A stretch of DNA of 64,000 nucleotides from Pseudoruegeria aquimaris (GCF_900172235.1 NZ_FWFQ01000019.1:1-64000); one strand, 5' to 3'. Shown: positions 33,223 to 41,824, numbered from the stretch's first letter. Translations and numbers: made by a program. Notes: a model not told the origin generated them from the letters alone.

Positions 33223-35213
33223 TAGAACCACCCTTCACGCCGCCCGAGCCAGTCGGACTGCCGTTTCCCCTGCGATGCCCGCGCTGGCCTGTTGATCTGC
33301 CCCGCGGGATCCGCGGAAGGATCAGCGACCCCGAGTTGATCCTCGAGGTCGCGCCATTGCTCGTCCGTCCAGCGATCCGCCCCGGCAATCCAGGCGGCGG
33401 CGCGCGCGTAAACCCGGCAATCGAGCGCCTCGTTGCGTTCCCGCAGCTTCTGCCATTCCAGCCGGGCGAAGCCGCGTTTCGTGCGCACCGTCACCAGCTG
33501 TTCGGCCACGAACTGCTTCAGCCACTCGTTTTCGACCCAGTGCGGAAGGTGGATCGTGCCGGCCGGGAACGCCGCCCCCTTGGCCAGATCCTCGTCGGTG
33601 GGCCGCGAGAGGCGCAGGAAGCGATAGGTCTCGGCCTTGAAGGTTGACACCGCCACGGTCCAGAGCCGCGCGCCCCGCCGCAGCCGCTTGCCGCCTTCGG
33701 TCGCGTCCACGTAAGTCGGCCCGGTGACCGGGCTGGCGCGGTTGAACCCTTCGACGCCCTTTACCGGCGAGACCTGCGCAAAGCCTTGCGCCCGCGCCCA
33801 CCCATAGACTGCCGGGGCCTCGTAGCCGGTATCGATGGCAAGTCGCGCGATCTTCAGATGCGCACCGCGTTCGTGCGACCAGGTGCGGCCAAGCAATTCC
33901 GTCAGGTCGCCCCAGGCATCCTGCCGGTCGGGTCCACCCTCGATCACGATGTGATCGACGAGCCAGCTTTCCAGCCCACGGCCCCAGGCCCAGACATCGA
34001 CCTCGATCCGGTCCTTCTGCACGTCCGCCCCGGCGGTCAGGAACAACCCGCCCGCAGGAACGATGCCCGATTTCCAGCGTTCGCGCCGGTCGTAAAGCCG
34101 CTGCCAGTCCGGCGCCTCGCCGGTCTCGACCCATGTCTCGCCAAGGATCGTGTTGCGGAACGCCTTGATTGCCTCGTCCGACCCTTGGGCTGCCTCCCAG
34201 GCCCGCACGATCCGCTCCCAACTCAGCCAGCCGATGGGCGAATAGAGCGCCGAGAGGTGATAGCCGACGGTGTTGGGATCGGCCGCCTCGGCCGTCGGGC
34301 GCCATTCGCCGGCTTGCAACATCGCTGTCTTGTGATGTTCCGCGATGGGCGTCTCGCAGCCCTCGCAGTGATATTCCGCCGTTTCCGGCTTGCCCTTCTC
34401 CCAGCGCAGCCGCTCGAATTTCAGCCACTGCATCTGGCAGCAATGCGGACATGGCACGAAGAACCGGCGCTGGTCCGATGCCTCGAATTCACGCTCGATC
34501 CGGCTGAGCCCCCGGATCGTCGGGGTCGAGACCAGGAACACCTTGCGTCGATGGGCGAAGGTCAGCGACCGCGCTTCGGCCAGCGTAACCGGATCGCCTT
34601 CCTCGTCGGCCGAGGCCGGATAGGCGTCGACCTCATCCAGAAAGATGTAGCGCGCGGGCGTTGAGCGCAGCCCAACCGCCGAGTTGGCCCCGGTCATGAT
34701 CAGGATGCCGCCCGCGAATTCCTTCGACAGCATGGTGTTGCCAGCGTCCCGCGATCGTGCCGGTTTGACCCGTTCGCGCAGTTCCGGGCTTTCGTCGATC
34801 AGCGGATCGATCCGCTGCCTTGAGTTCCGCTTTGCGAGTTCCACCGTCGGCTGGACCGCCAGCATCGGCCCCGGCGCCTGGTGGATCGCGAATCCGATCC
34901 AGTTGTTGCCGGCCTCGGTCGCGCCGACCTGCGCGGCTTTCATGAAAACGATCCGCTGCGTCGGATCGCCGGGCGACAGCCGGTCCATGATCTCGCCCAT
35001 GTAGGGCGTGCGGGCCGTGCGATATCGCCCCGGTTCGGCCGAAGCGCGGCCCGAGAGCATCCGGTGCCGGTCCGCCCACTCCGACACGGTCAAGTCCGGA
35101 TCCGGCTTGAGGCCTTCACCCCAGGCACGCAGGATTTCGGCTGCGCCCTCAAACGCATCCTCACCGGAGATCGGGTTTGACCTCGGCAAGCTCGTCGAGC
35201 TGGGCACGGACAT
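33222..35213 (-). CDS. Terminase large subunit, lambda gpA family
   Basis: About 663 residues with ATG at 35213 (an in-frame start at 35249 adds 12 residues). The ATPase N-terminal part includes RIVFMKAAQVGATEAGNNWI (modified Walker A near 90) and YIFLDEVDAYP (Walker B near 190). A zinc-type pair follows (CPHCCQMQW ... CEGCETPIAEH). The nuclease domain includes ADVQKDRIEVDVWAWG near 430 with the metal-binding Asp. It packages DNA through the portal; gpA-type terminases usually cut cos ends. It overlaps the small subunit gene by 53 bases. Confidence 0.93.
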   Translation of the reverse strand: MSVPSSTSLPRSNPISGEDAFEGAAEILRAWGEGLKPDPDLTVSEWADRHRMLSGRASAEPGRYRTARTPYMGEIMDRLSPGDPTQRIVFMKAAQVGATEAGNNWIGFAIHQAPGPMLAVQPTVELAKRNSRQRIDPLIDESPELRERVKPARSRDAGNTMLSKEFAGGILIMTGANSAVGLRSTPARYIFLDEVDAYPASADEEGDPVTLAEARSLTFAHRRKVFLVSTPTIRGLSRIEREFEASDQRRFFVPCPHCCQMQWLKFERLRWEKGKPETAEYHCEGCETPIAEHHKTAMLQAGEWRPTAEAADPNTVGYHLSALYSPIGWLSWERIVRAWEAAQGSDEAIKAFRNTILGETWVETGEAPDWQRLYDRRERWKSGIVPAGGLFLTAGADVQKDRIEVDVWAWGRGLESWLVDHIVIEGGPDRQDAWGDLTELLGRTWSHERGAHLKIARLAIDTGYEAPAVYGWARAQGFAQVSPVKGVEGFNRASPVTGPTYVDATEGGKRLRRGARLWTVAVSTFKAETYRFLRLSRPTDEDLAKGAAFPAGTIHLPHWVENEWLKQFVAEQLVTVRTKRGFARLEWQKLRERNEALDCRVYARAAAWIAGADRWTDEQWRDLEDQLGVADPSADPAGQINRPARASQGKRQSDWLGRREGWF

Positions 35214-35721
35214 GTTTCTCAAGAACCTTTTGCATGGCTGCAGGCTCAACGCCCAAATCGGCGGCCATCAGAGCCGCCGCGCGCGCGGGCCAGTTGATCC
35301 AGACATCGCGCTCCTGCCGTGCCAGTCGAAATACCAGCGCCAGCGCGCGGGCGCGGTCGATCAATTCGCCTTTCAGCTTTTGCAGCCGGATGCGCCGCTC
35401 CTGCGCCTTCAGCACTTCGTTCGCCGTCTTGGCCTGCAGGAAGGTGGTGCCGCTGCCGATCGGCGGCGCGGCCATCCCCTGTTCCTTGAGCGTGTCGCCA
35501 ACGGCGGTCACCGCCGCTTCCGGAACGGGCTTCAGCTTCGGCTGTGGAGGTTTCCGCGTCTTCGACGGGTCGGTCGCCTGCGCGCGCAGGGCATCGCTGG
35601 CCTCGGCGTCGATGCTGCCATCTTCGTGCAGAACGAGCCGTCCCGTCGCCTTGGCCTTCTGGATCGCACCGCGTGACAGGCCGACACGGGCGGCATACTG
35701 GCGCTCGCTCAAGCCCTCCAT
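35161..35721 (-). CDS. Terminase small subunit (Nu1-like)
   Basis: 186 residues. The N-terminal helix-turn-helix QYAARVGLSRGAIQKAKATG recognises DNA, and the C-terminal helical segment FRLARQERDVWINWPARAAA, then LMAADLGVEPAAMQKVLEKH, is typical of Nu1/small terminase partners. It is the first gene of the late operon, transcribed leftward from the 35.7-kb divergent region. Confidence 0.8.
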   Translation of the reverse strand: MEGLSERQYAARVGLSRGAIQKAKATGRLVLHEDGSIDAEASDALRAQATDPSKTRKPPQPKLKPVPEAAVTAVGDTLKEQGMAAPPIGSGTTFLQAKTANEVLKAQERRIRLQKLKGELIDRARALALVFRLARQERDVWINWPARAAALMAADLGVEPAAMQKVLEKHVRAQLDELAEVKPDLR

Positions 35722-35833
35722 GACGCGCTCCGATTATCGTGTAAAATCATGTGCTTATGTAGTTGATATGCCTCCCGACCAGAGCGAACCTGTCATCACA
35801 AGAACGATGCAACGCAGCTACGGAGCCACCACG
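35722..35833. promoter_or_regulatory. Divergent intergenic region, likely late-operon promoter
   Basis: This gap separates the leftward late operon from small rightward genes. It is AT-rich relative to its surroundings. A GATAAT hexamer reads on the minus strand near 35732-35737, a reasonable -10 for the terminase operon; no good -35 was seen. Confidence 0.35.
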
Positions 35834-36106
35834 ATGACGACCCGACTGAACCCCCAGACCACCCCGCGCCACGAACTCCGCGCCAAGAAGGCCCGGCGCA
35901 ACCGAGAGGCCGCACTCGCCGCCTTTACTGGCAAGAAGGCCGAGATCGACGAGATGCTCGCCCGGCTGCAGACGCTCAGCGACGACCATTTCGGGTTCGA
36001 TCCCTAGGCGGTCAACTGGGGCAGCGTCGGTTCGCTCGACCACGTCGCCAGCGACCTCAAGGAAATCACCGATTTCCTGTTCGGCGAAGGCGAATACGCC
36101 GAGTGA
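35834..36106 (+). pseudogene. Small alphaproteobacterial phage protein interrupted by an in-frame amber codon
   Basis: From ATG at 35834 the frame reads MTTRLNPQTTPRHELRAKKA and then IDEMLARLQTLSDDHFGFDP, meets TAG at 36005-36007, and continues in frame as AVNWGSVGSLDHVASDLKEI, ending EGEYAE at 36104. The part after the stop is exactly what family members carry (a -EVNWGHVGTL- like segment), so the ancestral protein was about 90 residues and one base change (GAG to TAG is simplest) broke it. Either it is dead, yields a 57-residue product, or is read through. Confidence 0.8.
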
Positions 36107-36199
36107 TCCCCGGCGCTGCCGGCACTCCCGCCGCGCCGAGGCGCGGCTCGGGGTCATAGAAGGCACCGCATGACGCGGGCCAGAACTCGGAGACCCCAG

Positions 36200-36724
36200 A
36201 TGACCAAGCTATCCGACACCCAACTCGTGATCCTCAGCGCCGCTGCGCAACGCGACGACCGGAACGTCCTGCCGCTTCCCGGCAGCTTGCGCGGAGGCGC
36301 AGCGCAGAAAGTGATCGGCGCGCTCATGAAACGCGGGCTGATCGCCGAAACCATGACGGACCAACTCGCGAAGGCCGATCCCGCGCTCAACAGGATCTGG
36401 CGCAACGGCGAGGACGGCTGCGCGATCCTGCTGCACATCACTGAAGCAGGTCTCGCGGCCATCGGCATCGAACCGGAGCAAACGGTTCCCGACCCCGCGC
36501 CCAAGACTCGCAAACCGCGCACCGGCACGAAGCAGGCGCGGATGATTGAAATGCTTCGCGACGACGGTGGCGCGACCATCGACGAGATCGTCGAAGCCAC
36601 CGGATGGCAAGCTCATACAGTGAGAGGCGCTATATCCGGCGCGCTCAAGAAAACCCTGGGCCTGCCGATCACCTCCGAGAAGGTCGAGGGGCGTGGACGG
36701 GCGTACATGATCGTCGACGACTGA
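36200..36724 (+). CDS. DUF3489 domain protein
   Basis: 174 residues from ATG at 36200 (MTKLSDTQLVILSAAAQRDD). An N-terminal winged-helix-like part is followed by a linker rich in Pro/Lys/Thr and the DUF3489 signature MIEMLRDDGGATIDEIVEAT, then WQAHTVRGAISGALKKTLGL. Both halves look DNA-binding. Such genes are frequent in alphaproteobacterial prophages; function unknown, probably regulatory. Confidence 0.8.
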   Translation: MTKLSDTQLVILSAAAQRDDRNVLPLPGSLRGGAAQKVIGALMKRGLIAETMTDQLAKADPALNRIWRNGEDGCAILLHITEAGLAAIGIEPEQTVPDPAPKTRKPRTGTKQARMIEMLRDDGGATIDEIVEATGWQAHTVRGAISGALKKTLGLPITSEKVEGRGRAYMIVDD

Positions 36725-36821
36725 CGCCGCACACCACAAAGGCCTCAACCCCGCCGTCCTGAAACGGGCGGCGGTATGTCAATGATTTCGAACCAACAGG
36801 CAATGCGCCTTCCAAAGCGCA

Positions 36822-37463
36822 TTACTCAATAGCAGAGTTTTCTACTATGCTTGCGGTCTCTTCACTACCAGTGCTGCCATCTTGTTTACCCCAAAGCGAT
36901 AGTACGACGACTACCACTAGAACCACCATTGCCACGCAAACACCCCATTTCGCTGCGCGGTAAGTTGCCTCTCCTTTCTTTACCCTTCGCCATTCATCCT
37001 TGAGAAGAGCAGAAGCTTGAGACACGAGCTCCTTCTCCCTTTTGTTTAGCTCAGCATAGTCCGGAGATGTGCCAGGGGCCAGCATCCCCTCAATCTCTTC
37101 AATCTTTCCCAAGACCGCCTTCGAAAGATCTTCATTTGGATTCAAACGGAGGCGAATTCTTGCAGTGGCTTCATTTATCGTGACGAAGTCTTCCCGGACA
37201 ACGCTCCAAGCCGAAGCGCTACTCCCAAATCCTTGAGACATCATCGCCCCATGAATCGCATTCGCAGATGAAATCAGCTGAGCTATTTCACTGCGAAGAG
37301 CATCTATCCACGCTTGTCGGAACTCCGACGTTTTTTGCTCCTTTGAGATAATAAGGCCGAGAAATGAGAAAAAGCTTGCGATTATCGCCGCAGATATGGC
37401 TCCTATCGCGATGTCCGGCAATTCCAGCAAGGGCGCTTCTCCAAAATAAGTACGGCAGAACAA
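36822..37463 (-). CDS. Two-helix membrane protein of unknown function, probable moron
   Basis: 213 residues. Hydrophobic segments occur near 20 (AIGAISAAIIASFFSFLGLI) and near 180 (WGVCVAMVVLVVVVVLSLWG), with a ~130-residue helical, charged middle (FRQAWIDALRSEIAQLISSA) between them. It is distinctly AT-rich compared with adjacent genes. The layout of two flanking helices around a cytoplasmic helical core resembles small defence or exclusion membrane proteins, but I do not recognise a family. Confidence 0.7.
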   Translation of the reverse strand: MFCRTYFGEAPLLELPDIAIGAISAAIIASFFSFLGLIISKEQKTSEFRQAWIDALRSEIAQLISSANAIHGAMMSQGFGSSASAWSVVREDFVTINEATARIRLRLNPNEDLSKAVLGKIEEIEGMLAPGTSPDYAELNKREKELVSQASALLKDEWRRVKKGEATYRAAKWGVCVAMVVLVVVVVLSLWGKQDGSTGSEETASIVENSAIE

Positions 37464-37606
37464 GGCGGCCCAGCTGTTTCGATGAGCGCCCTATGGTCAT
37501 CGCTATCGTTGCTTGAGACATCGTCTTGATCAAGCGTCGTTTTCTTAGTTGGCGCGCCGCTCTTGCTCAGCCTTGGTCCCGCCGGTACCGTCGCACCTTG
37601 GCCAGT

Positions 37607-37831
37607 CTATCCGCATGTTCTCACCCGGATCGCCTCGAAGAGCCGCCGAAGTGCGAAGGACCGCGCGATGCTCACCACCGTGAACACCGCGCCCATCTTC
37701 AGGTTCTGCGCCAGCGTTGTGTGCAGCCCGAAGACCGGGAAGATCAGGATCTGCGTCACGACGGCGACGCCGTAGCCGACCGCCACGTTGGCGATGGCCT
37801 CGACAAGCGACATGAGCCGCGACTGCTTCAT
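37607..37831 (-). CDS. DUF7220-like phage membrane protein
   Basis: 74 residues (MKQSRLMSLVEAIANVAVGY, then GVAVVTQILIFPVFGLHTTL) with two hydrophobic helices and a basic C terminus ALRRLFEAIRVRTCG. This family sits next to DNA methyltransferase genes in alphaproteobacterial prophages. Its ATG overlaps the stop of the methyltransferase remnant upstream by 4 bases. Confidence 0.75.
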   Translation of the reverse strand: MKQSRLMSLVEAIANVAVGYGVAVVTQILIFPVFGLHTTLAQNLKMGAVFTVVSIARSFALRRLFEAIRVRTCG

Positions 37832-38026
37832 GCCTCACCCTCATCCATCGGCCAGCAATTGAGCTGCGAGAGTTCGAATCGCATGCGCGGCAACCAGCGG
37901 GACCACGCCGTTGCCACAGAGCCGAAGGCGGTCCACCCGGTGGGCCAGCCCATCAGCGCCGCGGCTAACCTCGGGCGCATTGCAAAGTTGACCGCGCAAG
38001 CCCTGCCTCGTAGCCTCGAAAGACAT
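37828..38026 (-). pseudogene. C-terminal remnant of a phage DNA methyltransferase
   Basis: Two overlapping minus-strand frames both look like methyltransferase tails. The frame ending at 37828 reads RLAAALMGWPTGWTAFGSVA, then AWSRWLPRMRFELSQL. The frame ending at 37841 reads AHRVDRLRLCGNGVVPLVAA. Neither continues into catalytic motifs; similarity ends near 38000-38026, just before the polysaccharide lyase gene. The upstream body of the enzyme has been lost, probably when the lyase gene was acquired. The 4-base overlap with the next gene favours the first frame. Confidence 0.6.
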
Positions 38027-38049
38027 CCGAGGTGTGAGGCTTCAATTTC

Positions 38050-38826
38050 ATGAAATCCATACTTTTGTTTGTTCCGGTTTTTCTTCTGGCGTTTTCCTCG
38101 GCAACTTCCGCGGCGCCATCCGGTTTCAAGGATCACCCGTTCAATGGGCGCGCCCCCTCCCACGCGAGCGGTGTTTCCACGTTCCACGTCAAAACTGGCG
38201 ACTGCAGTTCTGTGAAGTACGGTGATGGGCGCGGTGAATCCGATTGCTTCAATGGTAACTTGAGATCCCGCATCGCTTATTCACGCTTTGCGAAACTCGG
38301 GGACTCAGTGCAGTACGAGTTCGAGATCTTCATCCCTAGCGATCTTCGTTATTCGGGCGGCCCCAACAGGCGAAGTCTTCTAGAAATCGCTGGATGGCAG
38401 CGGATTAACACGATCAAAAACCACATACATCAGATGCATCTCGACTCGCGCCGCGGTCTAACCTTTGATGACACGGTGTGCATACGCCCGACTGAATTTG
38501 GAAAGTGGCACAAGGTGAGCGTTCAGGTCCGGTGGTCGATGAATGCCGATGGCATAATGCGGGTCACGTGCAACGAACGCGTCGTCGTGTCGCGTACTGG
38601 GCGCACCGCGATCCCACCGGACTGCGGTCAACCAGGCGTTTTCCAATGCGTACCGGAGTTGCAACGGCCCAACGAACCCATCCAGTTCCAATTGGGCATT
38701 CTTTTTCGAGGCTTCGGGGAGCGTGGCCGACGCGAAGGCCTGAGCCCAGCGGGCAGAGTGCCGCCCGAAGGAGGATTCACCATCCAGATGCGAAACATCG
38801 CCGTCAAGCGCATAAGTTTTCGATAG
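38050..38826 (+). CDS. Secreted polysaccharide lyase-like protein (cargo gene)
   Basis: 258 residues with an N-terminal signal peptide (LLFVPVFLLAFSSATSAAPS). The body is a beta-rich jelly-roll of the kind seen in polysaccharide lyase/glucanase-like proteins: QYEFEIFIPSDLRYSGGPNR, KNHIHQMHLDS, GKWHKVSVQVRWSMNADGIM, and LGILFRGFG near the end. Paired cysteines suit an exported protein. It is on the plus strand against flanking minus-strand phage genes, more AT-rich, and occupies the place where a methyltransferase gene was truncated. The substrate is not predictable. Confidence 0.7.
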   Translation: MKSILLFVPVFLLAFSSATSAAPSGFKDHPFNGRAPSHASGVSTFHVKTGDCSSVKYGDGRGESDCFNGNLRSRIAYSRFAKLGDSVQYEFEIFIPSDLRYSGGPNRRSLLEIAGWQRINTIKNHIHQMHLDSRRGLTFDDTVCIRPTEFGKWHKVSVQVRWSMNADGIMRVTCNERVVVSRTGRTAIPPDCGQPGVFQCVPELQRPNEPIQFQLGILFRGFGERGRREGLSPAGRVPPEGGFTIQMRNIAVKRISFR

Positions 38827-38928
38827 ATATCTGTGAGCAATAGGCCGGAGAGGCACGCGTAGTCGTCTCCGGCAGGCAGGCCGCGGTAAGAAGATCCGCG
38901 CGATCCAATCGCCACGCCATCCACGTCG

Positions 38929-40263
38929 TCAGGCCGCGTCGGCTCCCTCGGCCACGGCGGGCGTCTCGCCCAGTCGCTCGGCCCTTACCTCCGTAAAAGC
39001 CCGTCCGTCGCCATCGAGGACCGCGTCACGGCCAGTCTCGGCCTGCCAGCGCTCCACGGCGACATCGACATAGGCCGGGCTGATCTCCATGGCGTAGACG
39101 CGGCGGCCGTTGACCTCGCCCGCCATGATCTGCGAGCCGGAGCCGGAGAACGGCTCGTAGCAGAGGCCGCCGCGGGCGACGTGCTGGCGCATCGGGATCC
39201 CGAAGGCGTCGAGCGGTTTCGGCGTCGGGTGGTCGGGGCGCTCGTCCTTCGCGAAGGAGGGCATCTCCCAAGTCGAGGGCAGCGTCTGCTCGGCCACCTT
39301 CGGCGGGCGGTTCGGGCGGCGCCAGCCCATGAAGCAGGGCTCGTGCTTCCACAGGTAATGCGAGCGGGTCAGAACCCCGCGGTCCTTCACCCAGATGATC
39401 TGCTGATGCACGAAGGCGCCCGCCTTCTCCCAGCAAGCCTCCAGCATCGCCTGGCGGCGGGAGGCGTGCCAGCAATACCAGGCCGCGTCCTCTGTGATCG
39501 CCTCGGCGACCGCGGCGGCGATGAAGCCGTCGTAAAGCTCGGCGCCCTGCGAACTGTCGTCCCAGGTCGTGCCGTAGGACGCGGACCAATCCTTGTTACG
39601 CGTCGGATGGTTCGAGCCGTCGTAGTCGACTAGGTATGGCGGGTCGGTCGCGAACAGGATCGCCCGCTCGCCGTTCATCAGGCGGCGGACATCGTCCTGG
39701 TTGGTCGAGTCCCCGCAGAGCAGCCGGTGGTCGCCGAGGATCCAGAGATCGCCCGGGCGCGAGGCCGGATTGCGCGGCGGTTCGGGGATGGTCACCGGAG
39801 GCACGGAGCCCCCGGCGCCACCTTCTTCTTCACCGCCCCCGTCCGGGTCGAAGGCCAGAAGCTTGTCGAGTTCTCCGTCGGAAAACCCCACGAGCGACAG
39901 GTCGTAGTCTTCGGCCAGCAGGTCCTGCAGCTCGGCCGACAGCAGCGCCTCGTCCCACGGGGATTCAGTCAGCCGGTTATCCGCGATGCGATAGGCCCGC
40001 CGCTGCGCCTCGGTCAGGTGCCCGAGCACGATCACCGGCGCCTCGGTCAGCCCAAGCTGCGTCGCGGCCAGCACACGGCCGTGGCCGGCAATCAGTTCGC
40101 CGTCATCGCCCACGAGGCACGGCACGGTCCAGCCGAACTCGGCCATGCTGGCGGCGATCTTCGCCACTTGGTCGGGCCCATGCACCTTGGCGTTCTTCGC
40201 GTAGGGCTGGAGCTTTGACAGCGGCCACATCTCGATCCGCTCGGGGGCGAAGCTCAGCGTCAT
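38929..40263 (-). CDS. ParB-like nuclease domain fused to a site-specific DNA methyltransferase
   Basis: 444 residues from ATG at 40263. The N-terminal ~90 residues are ParB/Srx-like (LVGDDGELIAGHGRVLAATQ, with the GHGR box). The amino-methyltransferase domain has motif IV TDPPYLVDYDG (near 205) and motif I EPFSGSGSQIMAG (near 385), the order of beta-class N6-adenine or N4-cytosine enzymes. These fusions are common in temperate phages and may protect phage DNA from host restriction or act in regulation. It is the last gene of the leftward early operon. Confidence 0.88.
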   Translation of the reverse strand: MTLSFAPERIEMWPLSKLQPYAKNAKVHGPDQVAKIAASMAEFGWTVPCLVGDDGELIAGHGRVLAATQLGLTEAPVIVLGHLTEAQRRAYRIADNRLTESPWDEALLSAELQDLLAEDYDLSLVGFSDGELDKLLAFDPDGGGEEEGGAGGSVPPVTIPEPPRNPASRPGDLWILGDHRLLCGDSTNQDDVRRLMNGERAILFATDPPYLVDYDGSNHPTRNKDWSASYGTTWDDSSQGAELYDGFIAAAVAEAITEDAAWYCWHASRRQAMLEACWEKAGAFVHQQIIWVKDRGVLTRSHYLWKHEPCFMGWRRPNRPPKVAEQTLPSTWEMPSFAKDERPDHPTPKPLDAFGIPMRQHVARGGLCYEPFSGSGSQIMAGEVNGRRVYAMEISPAYVDVAVERWQAETGRDAVLDGDGRAFTEVRAERLGETPAVAEGADAA

Positions 40264-40674
40264 GGGCGATGTTCCGTGAGTGGTGGTGGATACCGGCGCG
40301 GCGGAGTCCATCGGCTTGCGCGCTGGACTCCGGCATCCACGGGGTATCCACCCCGCGTGTCCGGTCATGTATTTGATGTTACAACGATTTTCCGGCGCCG
40401 GGGGTGGAACCGGATTCCTGGTGGCTTCCCAAAAATTCGGCCCTGTCGCTGGCGATATTGCGCGCCAAGCCCGCCAGCATATGTATCCGGCCCAGAAGGA
40501 ACCAAGTTTTCAAAGGGTTAGCGGATTGAAGCCCGACTGGACCCTTCGGTGGACTCTCGGAAGTCAGCAACCCGGGCCGTCCCGCGCGCGCCTCTCCCGA
40601 GGATACCTGATTTCTACCCCGGAAGAGCCGTTATTGTCTCATCGAAAACTGTCTGCCAGACAATTTTCCATCCG
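40264..40674. other. 411-base stretch without a convincing gene
   Basis: Frames are open on both strands here but show no family-like motifs, good starts or ribosome sites. A hairpin near 40645-40667 is the only structured feature noticed. It separates the RuvC-like/DUF6362 genes from the ParB-methyltransferase gene. Confidence 0.5.
40645..40667 (-). terminator. Possible intrinsic terminator after the DUF6362-like gene
   Basis: The arms AAAACTGTC and GACAATTTT (plus strand) form a short A/T-flanked hairpin around TGCCA. On the minus strand it lies 8 bases past the stop of the gene at 40675 and ends in TTTT. The stem is short and the call is weak. Confidence 0.35.
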
Positions 40675-41103
40675 CTACGCGCCGCGTGCGAGGCGGATCA
40701 GCTTACGCTTGGAAAGCTGGCGGTTGACCGGCTGGCGGTTCAAGGTCAGCGCGATGACCGAGAGCCCGTAGGCCCAGTGCTGATGGGCCGCCGCCCGTTG
40801 CAGGCCCACGGCGTAGCAGATTTCCTTCCAGCGCTCGCCATGCGCCTTCATCCAGACGATCTTGCCGTCGATGGGTTCGAGGCAGCCGGTCCAGGTCAGC
40901 GTCTCCTCCATCCGGCTGATCGCCTGCGGCGAGGGCAGCACGCGCATCTGCTTCGGCTCCTGGCCCACCTTGTCGGCAAAGCTGTGGACAATCTCGGGCC
41001 AGGTCGAGAAGTATCCGCGCCGACGCGGGTCCGGGAGCCGTCGCAGGATCAGGGCCGCTTCCGCGAGCCGTTCCTCCACGAGGGCGGGTGTCCAATGGGT
41101 CAT
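40675..41103 (-). CDS. DUF6362-like phage protein
   Basis: 142 residues. The N terminus WTPALVEERLAEAALILRRL, then RMEETLTWTGCLEPIDGKIV, and WKEICYAVGLQRAAAHQHWA (a helix-turn-helix-like segment), match the DUF6362 family. These occur beside RuvC-like genes in alphaproteobacterial prophages; DNA binding is likely, exact role unknown. It overlaps the upstream gene by 4 bases. Confidence 0.7.
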   Translation of the reverse strand: MTHWTPALVEERLAEAALILRRLPDPRRRGYFSTWPEIVHSFADKVGQEPKQMRVLPSPQAISRMEETLTWTGCLEPIDGKIVWMKAHGERWKEICYAVGLQRAAAHQHWAYGLSVIALTLNRQPVNRQLSKRKLIRLARGA

Positions 41104-41306
41104 CGTTTGTCCTCCGTCTTGTCGAAGCGCGCGCCATAAAGACGCTCGCCGAGTTGCCGCACCAGTTCACGCTCAGGCCAAGTAAGCCGTTGGTCGTCAA
41201 GGGAAACTGCCAGCAGGCCTTGCTCTCTCCAGCCGTCGCGCTTGACCTCATCGGGGTCACGTCGCCGCCCGCCATAGCCCGGCGGGGTGAAGCGCATCGC
41301 CTTCAT
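41100..41306 (-). CDS. Small phage protein
   Basis: 68 residues from ATG at 41306 (MKAMRFTPPGYGGRRRDPDE), then TWPERELVRQLGERLYGAR. Overlaps of 4 bases on both sides place it in the early operon. It is basic; no domain recognised. Confidence 0.6.
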   Translation of the reverse strand: MKAMRFTPPGYGGRRRDPDEVKRDGWREQGLLAVSLDDQRLTWPERELVRQLGERLYGARFDKTEDKR

Positions 41307-41824
41307 GCCAGCCCTCCCTTGGTTTCGATCGCCCAAAGCAGGATCGCGATGGCATCGGCCTCGTTGTCGTCCGCCGGGTTGAAGCCCCGGGCGCGGGCCG
41401 CGTCGATCATGGCGTGCTTGGTTGCATTGCCCTTGCCGGTGGCGTGGCGCTTGATGGTGCCCACCGGGACGCCCTCGTAAGGCACGCCGCGCAGCTCGGC
41501 CCATGCGGTCAGCGTGGCCATGAGCCCGCCGTAAACGTGGGCCGCGTCGGTGCCCGCATGGCGGCGGACTTCCTCGAACCAGATCGCTTCCACCGGCCCC
41601 GAGAGCCGATCGATCTCGGTCAGCCAGTTGGTGAAGCGCAGATAGCGCATGCCGCCACCGTCGAAGCGGCCCGGGCGAAAGCTGACCGTGCCGGTGGTGA
41701 TCAGCCCGTCATGGCCGCGCAGCGCCCAGCCTGTCGTGGTGCCGAGGTCGAGGGCGAGGATGGTGCGTGACGGCGGATTCAGGGTTGCGCCGGGCTCGAC
41801 ACCGGACAGAGTCGTATCAGCCAT
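41303..41824 (-). CDS. RuvC-like Holliday-junction endonuclease
   Basis: 173 residues with an RNase H-type fold: the first strand ILALDLGTTTGWAL holds catalytic Asp, AIWFEEVRRHAG the Glu, and NPADDNEADAIAILLWA the final Asp pair. It probably resolves branched DNA before packaging. It is the first gene after the repeat cluster at 42 kb. Confidence 0.82.
   Translation of the reverse strand: MADTTLSGVEPGATLNPPSRTILALDLGTTTGWALRGHDGLITTGTVSFRPGRFDGGGMRYLRFTNWLTEIDRLSGPVEAIWFEEVRRHAGTDAAHVYGGLMATLTAWAELRGVPYEGVPVGTIKRHATGKGNATKHAMIDAARARGFNPADDNEADAIAILLWAIETKGGLA

Noticed and set aside
40280-40771. 163-codon plus-strand frame in the 40.3-40.7 kb gap
   Set aside because: No recognisable motif, runs into the antisense of the DUF6362-like gene, and has no ribosome site.
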